57,018 bases of DNA from Segetibacter sp. (GTDB taxonomy: Bacteria > Bacteroidota > Bacteroidia > Chitinophagales > Chitinophagaceae): positions 1 to 57,018 of the forward strand of contig NZ_JAOQAH010000107.1 in the NCBI RefSeq assembly GCF_025963695.1, in the 5' to 3' direction. Under the pieces are notes generated by a model that worked only from the letters and a program-made list of their open reading frames with translations, did no database searches and had not been told where the DNA came from. Position 1 is the first letter of the stretch; every line of letters begins with the position of its first letter. This document shows, in pieces, positions 1-6,588 of this stretch. A program made the position numbers and the translations under genes.

Positions 1-182
1 GCATCAGGGCCATGACAGGCAAAGCATTTGTCAGAAAGAATAGGACGAATATGATAATTGTAGCTTACCACTTCAGGTAGAGAAACCTTATTAGTTCCAG
101 CGCTACTATTATTACAGGATAAAATAAAACCTGTTATAATAACTACAAGGATTGAAATAATTATGAATATTCTTTTATTCAT
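1..182 (-). CDS. Planctomycete-type cytochrome c (PSCyt1-like) lipoprotein, N-terminus only
   Basis: The start codon is at 182 and the gene runs off the left edge, so only 60 residues are visible. They show an N-terminal basic/hydrophobic signal ending in ILSC (Cys23, a lipoprotein acylation site), a short Ser/Asn linker, and then YNYHIRPILSDKCFACHGPD. That last stretch is the classic start of the PSCyt1 heme-binding domain, with CFACH at residues 53-57 as the heme c site. Proteins beginning this way usually continue into DUF1549/DUF1553, but that part is outside the window. The protein should be anchored in a membrane facing the periplasm. It is one of four c-type heme proteins in the window, the others being at 27763, 31059 and 34347. 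Confidence 0.85.
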   Translation of the reverse strand, partial: MNKRIFIIISILVVIITGFILSCNNSSAGTNKVSLPEVVSYNYHIRPILSDKCFACHGPD

Positions 183-319
183 AGTAATGGCAAGTCGTTT
201 AGTCTTTTTAAAAAAAGATTAGAAAAGTACGAAAAAAGAGGATTGAATTAGTAGATGAACTGTAATCAGCTGTTAAGGTATGGAAGAAAAACTAGTGAAA
301 AAGTGAAACAGATTGAATA

Positions 320-1339
320 TTAGTGGCTTTTTTTATAATGCTCCAACAAAGCGTCGCCTCCAAAATCGTGTTTTAGATCACGTACTACCGTGTGTACATG
401 ATTTCCGTTGTTCTGCGTATTGTCGAACTCAATTATGATTGTCGGACCTTTTATCCTGTAGTATCTTTTGTTTCCCACACCGTTCTCGTTGCTTCCTGCC
501 CAGGCAAATATGAGGTTGTTCATTCCAGCGGCTTCAATATCGTTCATCATACTGCTGGCAAATAAACGGGTATAGCGGTGGATATAAAGGCTGAGCAACT
601 TTGTAAATATTGCCTTTTGGGCAGCGTTTAAGTTTGAAAAACTTATGCCTTTAGAATCATCAATCATCGCCTTCCTGCTATTTGTTGTTAAAATATCGCC
701 AGGCGCGTTAGAGTCAATAATAGCTTTAGAAAGCTGTTCGGCACTCAATGCTTTTAAGAATTCAAATGCAAGTTCATTTTCTTCTTTCAGTATTTCAAGG
801 CCTTTTTCGGGTCCGCTTAGAACTACAGCAGGATTTGCTCCCATAAAGCCCGGCGTTCCGGAAACGATTTTGTTGTTTTCGGAGGAAAAACTAAACGAAA
901 GATGGTGGCCATCTAATCTCCATCCCCATATGCTTGTAGCTGATGGAGTACCGAAAACAGTAAAAAAGTATTTTCCCGGGTCGCGGTAGTTGTCACCTTC
1001 TTTCCGGTTTTCTAATTCTTTTAGCACAACTTCAAGTGCCATTATCTGGCTTGCTTTTTTGAAAGCATTTTCGCTTAACGCAGATTTCATTAAAGCGATT
1101 GCCGCCTCTTTTTGCCGGGCATTAAGCTCATTTATCGAAATGCCTTTCCTGTCGTTTAAAGGAACATAATGCCACCTAAATCTTTCGGAAGAATCGAAAG
1201 GATATTGAGCTTGCGCTTTTTTATTTTCGTCAAGGGCATTCAGAAAGAGGTTTGCTGTTTTATATAGATTATTTCCCTGCGGCTGCGCCGAAAGTGAAAA
1301 AGACAGCAGGATAATGCCGATCGTTAGTTGAATTTTCAT
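320..1339 (-). CDS. DUF3500 domain-containing secreted protein
   Basis: This is a 339-residue protein with a cleavable signal peptide of about 18 residues ending SLSAQ. The body matches the DUF3500 family as I know it: an N-terminal 'PFDSSERFRWHYVPL' block, 'GISINELNARQKEAA', and later 'WGWRLDGHHLSFSF' followed by a 'TPGFMGANPA' motif. The FxGxNPA and WGWRxxGHH blocks are the family hallmark. No catalytic function is established for the family. The protein is probably periplasmic or secreted. The gene stands alone between the partial cytochrome gene and a DUF6265 gene on the same strand, separated from the latter by 170 bp holding a dispersed repeat copy. Length is normal and no defect is seen. 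Confidence 0.85.
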   Translation of the reverse strand: MKIQLTIGIILLSFSLSAQPQGNNLYKTANLFLNALDENKKAQAQYPFDSSERFRWHYVPLNDRKGISINELNARQKEAAIALMKSALSENAFKKASQIMALEVVLKELENRKEGDNYRDPGKYFFTVFGTPSATSIWGWRLDGHHLSFSFSSENNKIVSGTPGFMGANPAVVLSGPEKGLEILKEENELAFEFLKALSAEQLSKAIIDSNAPGDILTTNSRKAMIDDSKGISFSNLNAAQKAIFTKLLSLYIHRYTRLFASSMMNDIEAAGMNNLIFAWAGSNENGVGNKRYYRIKGPTIIIEFDNTQNNGNHVHTVVRDLKHDFGGDALLEHYKKSH

Positions 1340-1412
1340 TATTGTAAATTAACTTAATTCTATGCTTATTGCTTATTTATCGCTTGCAAGTAGTACCGCT
1401 GATTGAGATAAG

Positions 1413-1488
1413 CTTTGCCCAATAATAAAAAAAAGTACAAGGGTGCGACGCAACGATGTACGTCGCAGTGCTGCTGTATGGGACAAAG
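1413..1488 (+). repeat. Dispersed intergenic repeat, copy 1 (GCG-A-CGC subtype) with flanking dyad
   Basis: The core lies at 1435-1459 (GTACAAGG followed by GTGCGACGCAACGATGT). It is 51 nt past the DUF6265 stop at 1510 and reads antisense to that gene. Two extra features mark this copy. TGCGACG at 1444-1450 is repeated as the inverted CGTCGCA at 1461-1467. CTTTGCCCA at 1413-1421 pairs with TGGGACAAAG at 1479-1488 with one bulge, giving an overall hairpin of about 76 nt. Confidence 0.8.
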
Positions 1489-1509
1489 AAAATTATTTGA
1501 AGTAACGAA

Positions 1510-2037
1510 TTATTTCACCCGGTTGAAAAGAAAGAGATCTTTAAAAGTCCATTTTCCGTCGGCCATATTCCCGCGCATAATTGCAAATTGATCATTAGAA
1601 CGTTTTTCATAAACAATTCTAAGATCCTCGCCCTCTTTCTGAAAAACGGCTCTGCCTTTGGTTGCTTCTAAAAAATTGTATTGATCAAATTTGTCCTTTT
1701 CTTCCATGCCGACCATTCCCGGTCTAAAATGTTTTACCCTGGAAACAAGGCCTTGGGTATTTTGCTCATACGCCAATAGTTCATACATACTTGCCTTGTT
1801 TCCCGTCATCATCCTCATAAAGCCTAACATATTATCTCCGTCTGCAGGCATCCACTGACCCTCGATTGTTCGATCGGCGGTAACAGCTTTCCAATGACCT
1901 TCTATAAAACTGACGTCTGCGAGTTTACCTGAATTTTGTTGGGCCACACTTCTTTTCACCGGCGCTATCACCGTTAATAATGTGAAGATGGGTATAAGGG
2001 TTTTAATAAAACGAAGGTGAAAAGGTTTGTTGTTCAT
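1510..2037 (-). CDS. DUF6265 family secreted protein
   Basis: I place the start at 2037 (MNNKPFHLRFIKTL), because this gives a conventional signal peptide ending around SVAQ. The longer frame starting at 2088 would add 17 residues before it. The protein is then 175 residues. The mature part starts 'LADVSFIEGHWKA', continues 'TIEGQWMPADGDNMLGFMRM', and ends in a beta-rich 'DGKWTFKDLFLFNRVK'. That is the small lipocalin-like DUF6265 pattern, in which a Gly-x-Trp near the N-terminus opens a barrel. The family function is unknown. The gene is divergent from the sugar dehydrogenase at 2243, and the 205 bp between them must hold both promoters. Confidence 0.75.
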   Translation of the reverse strand: MNNKPFHLRFIKTLIPIFTLLTVIAPVKRSVAQQNSGKLADVSFIEGHWKAVTADRTIEGQWMPADGDNMLGFMRMMTGNKASMYELLAYEQNTQGLVSRVKHFRPGMVGMEEKDKFDQYNFLEATKGRAVFQKEGEDLRIVYEKRSNDQFAIMRGNMADGKWTFKDLFLFNRVK

Positions 2038-2213
2038 ATGGGGCTTTTGTTTATAAAACTTACTAAGATAACACCCCTTTGGGAACATGTATTAAATACT
2101 CACCTAAATTTTTAGATTGCTGCGGCGTGCGGTAACCTTTTAAGATTAGCGATCGTGGTAGAAACAGTCAAAACATTAGCAAAACTTAAAAATCGAAATA
2201 GCTTTGCAATAAA

Positions 2214-2221
2214 TACTTTTG
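2214..2221 (+). promoter_or_regulatory. Candidate Bacteroidota -7 element TACTTTTG
   Basis: The sequence is an exact match to the Bacteroidota sigma-ABfr -7 consensus TAnnTTTG, 21 nt before the preferred ATG at 2243. I see no well-spaced TTG -33 box. The assignment rests on the -7 match and its position. Confidence 0.4.
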
Positions 2222-2242
2222 CCAGAATATAAGAGACACCAC

Positions 2243-3382
2243 ATGAATAAACGTTATCTATTATCGCTTTCCATTATTTTACCTGCCTTTTTATTTTTAG
2301 CAGTTTCGTCTTATGCGCAAACTACTTCAGCAGCAAGTACAGATACCTCTGCCGATGCAAACTTCACTGTTCAGAAATTGTACACGGCATTAAGTAATCC
2401 CTGGGGAATGGCTTGGCTGCCCGATGGAAGAATGCTTGTAACCGAACGCTCAGGAGATATTCTTATTTTTAAAAATGACAAGTATACCGGGCAAAAACTG
2501 GTTGGTGTGCCTAAAGTTTTTAACCAGGGTCAGGGTGGCTTGCTTGATATAAAACTACATCCGGACTACAATAAGACAAAGTGGATTTACATATCGTACT
2601 CTAAGCCGGTAGAAGGTGGTGCTACTACTGCTATTACCCGGTTTAAACTGGCAGGAAACCAGGTGACCAATAAACAGGATATTTTTATGGCAAAGCCATT
2701 TATAAAGGCCGACTTTCACTTCGGCAGCAGAATGGTTTTCGATAAAAAAGGTTTTCTTTATTTTAGCTCAGGTGAAAGAGGAACGCAACCCAAAGTACAA
2801 CTGCTCGATAATGATCATGGGAAAATTCACCGGATTTATGATGACGGACGAGTTCCTGCTGACAACCCTTTTGTTGGTCAAAAAAATGCACGTGGTTCTA
2901 TTTGGACTTACGGGCACCGTAACCCGCAAGGGATGGTATATGATGCAGCAACCGACCGTATTTGGGCGGTTGAACATGGACCTAAGGGCGGCGACGAACT
3001 TAACCTGATAGAGAAAGGAAAAAATTATGGCTGGCCTAAGGCCTCTTACGGAATAAACTACGACGGGACAATTTTAACACCTGACAAAGAATTGGAAGGA
3101 GTAACTAACCCAACCCGCTTTTGGGTTCCGTCCATCGGGCCTTGCGGAATGACAATGGTTACCAGCGACAAATACCCTGGTTGGAAGGGTAATTTGTTGG
3201 TTGGCGCACTTGCATTCCGGCATATTGCACGGGTGCAACTTGATGGAAAAACCTACGTTACCGAAGAGAAATTATTGCAGGATGTTGGAAGATTTAGATC
3301 TGTAGCACAAAGTCCTGATGGCTTTATCTATGCTATTACGGAAGGGCCTGGTCAATTAATTAAACTTATTCCTAAGCCATAA
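2243..3382 (+). CDS. PQQ-dependent sugar dehydrogenase (glucose/sorbosone dehydrogenase family)
   Basis: This is a soluble aldose sugar dehydrogenase-like protein (GSDH, PF07995) of 379 residues from the ATG at 2243. That start puts a normal signal peptide (MNKRYLLSL to SSYAQ) at the N-terminus; an ATG at 2219 would add 8 residues before it. Family landmarks are 'LSNPWGMAWLPDGRMLVTER' at the first propeller blade, 'GGLLDIKLHPDY', and 'YGHRNPQGMVYD' near the middle, followed by 'VEHGPKGGDELNLI'. These belong to the six-bladed propeller that binds PQQ and calcium. The family oxidises aldoses in the periplasm to lactones. The acceptor here is unknown. It is a single-gene unit closed by a strong terminator. 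Its fold resembles the N-terminal parts of the two dehydrogenase/cytochrome proteins at 27763 and 31059. Confidence 0.88.
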   Translation: MNKRYLLSLSIILPAFLFLAVSSYAQTTSAASTDTSADANFTVQKLYTALSNPWGMAWLPDGRMLVTERSGDILIFKNDKYTGQKLVGVPKVFNQGQGGLLDIKLHPDYNKTKWIYISYSKPVEGGATTAITRFKLAGNQVTNKQDIFMAKPFIKADFHFGSRMVFDKKGFLYFSSGERGTQPKVQLLDNDHGKIHRIYDDGRVPADNPFVGQKNARGSIWTYGHRNPQGMVYDAATDRIWAVEHGPKGGDELNLIEKGKNYGWPKASYGINYDGTILTPDKELEGVTNPTRFWVPSIGPCGMTMVTSDKYPGWKGNLLVGALAFRHIARVQLDGKTYVTEEKLLQDVGRFRSVAQSPDGFIYAITEGPGQLIKLIPKP

Positions 3383-3422
3383 AAAGCTTCTTAAAGACAA
3401 CATAGCCAAACCTACATATCTC

Positions 3423-3457
3423 TCCCGTTATTGTAGTTACAATAGCGGGATTTTTTT
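3423..3457 (+). terminator. Rho-independent terminator of the sugar dehydrogenase gene
   Basis: TCCCGTTATTGTA at 3423-3435 pairs with TACAATAGCGGGA at 3438-3450 (13 bp, one G-T pair) and is followed directly by seven T. It lies 40 nt past the stop at 3382. Confidence 0.85.
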
Positions 3458-3487
3458 GTACCGGCTATCTGCTTCTGTTGGGCTTTA

Positions 3488-3507
3488 GTTGCGACGCTCC
3501 TTTCAAC
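3488..3507 (-). repeat. Decayed copy of the dispersed intergenic repeat
   Basis: GTTGCGACGCTCCTTTCAAC matches about 15 of 20 positions of the reverse-oriented repeat seen at 9525. The symmetric GCG/CGC core survives with its central base flipped. It lies 106 nt past a plus-strand stop. Confidence 0.45.
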
Positions 3508-3573
3508 ATAAGTTACATCCTTCATCTTTGCGGTTACATATTGCCGTAACAATAATCAACACTTAAAGTGTCC

Positions 3574-4326
3574 CTATCTTTTAAAGAAAATAAAGACGGC
3601 TCCTATCACAGTTAATACAAAAACTACCTTGCGATAGCTGTTCTCTTTTATTTTTGCCACAATAGCAACTCCTGCTAAGAATCCAACAATTATTACAGGT
3701 AACAAAAAGAGATCAATCTTTAGTGAGGCAAGCGAGATATTATGCCAGTAAATTACCTGGAACGGTAATTTAAAAAAATTGATTACGAGAAAGATCCACG
3801 CTGCCGTTCCGATAAAATCGTTTTTAACCATGCGTGTTGCAAGGAAATAAATATTAGAAAAAGCGCCGCCAAGATTCCCCAGCATTGTCGTAAACCCCGC
3901 TATTAACCCCATACTAATCGCAAAAAATCTATTCCCCGGAATAGTAATATTCTTACTCATTTCAATGAGCAGCAGCAAAGCAACCGTAACAATAATTATT
4001 ACAGCCATTACCTTTCTGAACAGGGCCTCATCTAAATCTTTTCCTACAAACACACCGATTAAAATTCCTATTGCTAACCAAGGTAACAGCTTCCAGAAGT
4101 GACTCCATTGTGCATGACGATGATAAAATTTTACTGCCATCAGGTCGGCAAAACAAAGCAGTGGCAATACAACACCTGTAGAGGCCTTGCCTCCAAAAAC
4201 AATTGCCATAATAGTAATATTAATCATCTCAATGCCCTTTATACCGGATTTTGAAAGACCAATAATAAAGGCGGCCAGTATAATAAGAACCCAATTAGCA
4301 ACAGACTGATCAAATAAAACGTCCAT
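3574..4326 (-). CDS. TauE/SafE family sulfite exporter-like permease
   Basis: This is a 250-residue inner-membrane protein with roughly eight hydrophobic segments. The family's glycine-rich first loop appears early as 'AAFIIGLSKSGIKGIEMINI', the usual 'GxSKGGxKG' signature of TauE/SafE with Ser in place of one Gly. A second half-repeat starts near residue 138 with 'AISMGLIAGFTTMLGNLGG', a related motif, as expected for the internal duplication of the family. Members move small anions such as sulfite, sulfoacetate or other organosulfur compounds. The substrate here cannot be deduced because no sulfur gene is nearby. The gene is convergent with the sugar dehydrogenase and appears to be transcribed alone. 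Confidence 0.85.
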   Translation of the reverse strand: MDVLFDQSVANWVLIILAAFIIGLSKSGIKGIEMINITIMAIVFGGKASTGVVLPLLCFADLMAVKFYHRHAQWSHFWKLLPWLAIGILIGVFVGKDLDEALFRKVMAVIIIVTVALLLLIEMSKNITIPGNRFFAISMGLIAGFTTMLGNLGGAFSNIYFLATRMVKNDFIGTAAWIFLVINFFKLPFQVIYWHNISLASLKIDLFLLPVIIVGFLAGVAIVAKIKENSYRKVVFVLTVIGAVFIFFKR

Positions 4327-4570
4327 GTTAGTAATATTGTAGATTTTCTTTTACCAGCTTTTATTGTTCGGGAATTAACGCTAAAGATAGTCGGCAAACT
4401 GATGTTAGAAATTAGTTACCGAACAAAAGGGAAAAAAGGGAAAGATAGAAGTTGTAAAGAATAGCGCCTTTTAAAAGGTTTGTAAGCCCGCAGGTGCCGG
4501 CCAGTATTTTTGCTTAGAAATTAAAAAGCCCCATTTATTATAGAATAATGGAAGTAGAAAAACTACACCT

Positions 4571-5926
4571 CTACATAGTTGTCACAAACTCCACTTTTTT
4601 GTGTGGATTTTTGCTGGCATACTGGTAAACCAGCCCACGTATATATTCGCTTTCAGGATACTGTGTAACATGCTTTTTATACTCGTCAATATGAGTAAAG
4701 GACGTATTTGCAGGAATATAACCCATTCCGTAAAACCTTCCTTTTTCCATTAATATAATGCCTTGTTTGTCTTCTTTTTTTGGCAATGCTACATCTTCAA
4801 CAACTGCAAAACTTGGAAGCGAACTTTTAAGATGTTCTATTGCATTACTTACTCTTACATTATACTCCGTCATCGTAAATTCATCAGCCAAAGTAGGTCC
4901 GGCAGTTTTATCTACGTAGCACAATCGCGCACATAATTCAAATTGCTCAATCAATTGCTTTAGAAGATTTAGTCCCTCAAGCAACAAATTAAAAGTATAC
5001 AGTGGTTGAAGCTGCTTTTTAATTTTTTCAATAATCAATCTTTTATATCCACGCCCGTCTTCATACACGTATAAGCCATACGTCTGTTGAAAGCCTTTCA
5101 AACTTCGGTTGTACAAAGGCCACAACCTCTTTATTTCTATGCTTTCAAGGATAAAAGCCATCAATTCCGATCCGCATACCTGGAATGAAACATTATAGAT
5201 TTCCCTTAAAAAATCCTGTTTTTGCTTTCCGGGCTTATTATTTGAAAAATGGCTGTTAACCCTTTTTTTCAAATCTTTCGCTTTGCCTACATAAACAATT
5301 TTGCCCTTCGAATTATGAAAGTAATACACGCCGGGCAGCGGAGGTAGCTGAGCAACTTTATCAACTGTCAAATGAGGTGGTAAAAATTGCTCTTTTGCTT
5401 TGCCCTTAAGCATTGTCTTTATTTCATTATCCACGTCATTTTTCAGGATACATTCAAACAGCTTTACAGTTGCTAAAGTATCGCCACCTGCACGATGTCT
5501 TTGCTCAATCTCTATCTGAAGACAACGGCAAAGATTTCCTAAACTGTAACTGGGATAACCAGGCAACACTTTTCGTGCAAGACGAACAGTACATAACTTT
5601 TTAGTATCTAGTTCATAACCGTATTGCGCCAGTTGATGTTTTATAAAAGAATAATCAAAATTCACGTTGTGAGCTACAAAAACCTTGTCGTGTAATAAGC
5701 CATAAATTTTATGAGCAACCTCTTCAAAAAGCGGTGCCTGGCTAACCATTGCATTGTTTATTCCGGTAAGGGCTTGTATGTATCGCGGTATTGGTGTTTC
5801 AGGATTTATCAGCGTTTCAAAATAATCTATCATCTGCTCCCCATCATGTATGGCAATAGCAATTTCGGTGATAGAATTACCACTAGCGTACCCTCCCGTC
5901 GTTTCTATATCTACTATCGCGAACAT
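4571..5926 (-). CDS. DEDD exonuclease / GIY-YIG endonuclease fusion (Cho/UvrC-like)
   Basis: I start the protein at 5926 (MFAIVDIETTGG), because a longer frame to 5995 adds 23 residues before the catalytic strand. The 451-residue product has two parts. Residues 1 to about 170 form a DnaQ-like 3'-5' exonuclease with Asp/Glu in 'VDIETTGG', 'HNVNFDYSF' and the final 'HRAGGDTLAT' (ExoIII motif with HxxxxD). From about 195 comes a GIY-YIG nuclease: 'PGVYYFHNSKGKIVYVGKAKDLKKRV', with the conserved Tyr, Arg and a downstream Glu in 'LMAFILESIEIK'. This architecture is known in Bacteroidota and resembles DnaQ/Cho-type repair nucleases that incise like UvrC. It is cytoplasmic and probably acts in DNA repair. 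It stands alone. Confidence 0.85.
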   Translation of the reverse strand: MFAIVDIETTGGYASGNSITEIAIAIHDGEQMIDYFETLINPETPIPRYIQALTGINNAMVSQAPLFEEVAHKIYGLLHDKVFVAHNVNFDYSFIKHQLAQYGYELDTKKLCTVRLARKVLPGYPSYSLGNLCRCLQIEIEQRHRAGGDTLATVKLFECILKNDVDNEIKTMLKGKAKEQFLPPHLTVDKVAQLPPLPGVYYFHNSKGKIVYVGKAKDLKKRVNSHFSNNKPGKQKQDFLREIYNVSFQVCGSELMAFILESIEIKRLWPLYNRSLKGFQQTYGLYVYEDGRGYKRLIIEKIKKQLQPLYTFNLLLEGLNLLKQLIEQFELCARLCYVDKTAGPTLADEFTMTEYNVRVSNAIEHLKSSLPSFAVVEDVALPKKEDKQGIILMEKGRFYGMGYIPANTSFTHIDEYKKHVTQYPESEYIRGLVYQYASKNPHKKVEFVTTM

Positions 5927-6134
5927 AAATTGCAGAAAGCTTAAAGGTAAGTCGATTTTGAAAGTAGTTTTATTTCTTACCAAAAATATTAGCAATAGAA
6001 AAAGGCAGTAGCCTTAAAAGTTTCTTTTCTAAACCTCGCTCAAAATCAATTACGAGTCCTTACAACCCACGGAAATTTTGAAAAGTGCTGTAACAAAATA
6101 AAACATAGCGCGTCTAACTACTGAAAAGCTGTTA

Positions 6135-6148
6135 TACCACCGGTGGTA
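6135..6148. promoter_or_regulatory. 14-bp perfect palindrome, possible operator
   Basis: TACCACCGGTGGTA is a perfect dyad 62 nt upstream of the small lipoprotein gene at 6210. A related half-site follows as CCACCTAGGTA around 6159-6169. A dimeric regulator site is the simplest reading, but no regulator gene is adjacent. Confidence 0.4.
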
Positions 6149-6209
6149 AACAATAATCCACCTAGGTAAAATAAAACCGATATTATTTAAGTAACACAAA
6201 CCAGAGCTG

Positions 6210-6431
6210 ATGAAAAACCTTATTTATTCAATATTCGTAATCTTATTATTAGCTACTACTTCGTGTACTAGCATAAATGGTTCGGTAAAGGTCTTCGCCA
6301 AATGCTGTAAAGCGCTCTTGTTAACTGACAGAGAAAAAACGCGGGAAGAAAAAGGCAAAAAATTCGAATCTTTAAATACCTCCTCGCTTCGTCCTGTTAA
6401 TTTGTGGAACGAGAAAATGATGATTTGGTAA
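6210..6431 (+). CDS. Small lipoprotein of unknown function
   Basis: The 73-residue product begins MKNLIYSIFVILLLATTSC, a textbook lipoprotein signal with the acylated Cys at residue 19. The mature part is short, basic and low in features, with a Cys-Cys pair ('FAKCCKALLL') and a 'REKTREEKGKKFES' charged stretch. I do not recognise it. The signal sequence, the downstream terminator and the upstream palindrome support a real gene. It is not obviously related to the flanking exonuclease or valS. Confidence 0.55.
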   Translation: MKNLIYSIFVILLLATTSCTSINGSVKVFAKCCKALLLTDREKTREEKGKKFESLNTSSLRPVNLWNEKMMIW

Positions 6432-6454
6432 TTACTAGCAAATTAAATCAACCC

Positions 6455-6479
6455 AAGGTCCGTTTGCGGGCCTTTTTTT
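6455..6479 (+). terminator. Rho-independent terminator
   Basis: AAGGTCCG at 6455-6462 pairs with CGGGCCTT at 6467-6474 across a TTTG loop and is followed by a T run. It closes the small lipoprotein gene before the valS promoter. Confidence 0.85.
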
Positions 6480-6517
6480 ATGCCTTCAATCGTTTCTCAA
6501 ACAGCAGTTGGTTTTAG

Positions 6518-6525
6518 TACATTTG
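6518..6525 (+). promoter_or_regulatory. Candidate valS -7 element TACATTTG
   Basis: The sequence is an exact TAnnTTTG match 64 nt upstream of the valS ATG and just after the preceding terminator. A TTG at 6508-6510 is too close to be a standard -33 box. Confidence 0.4.
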
Positions 6526-6588
6526 CTCTCCGAAATTTTTTAGATTGATTATTACCAGTTTTTTACCGGTAAAAGTTTAAATGCAACT

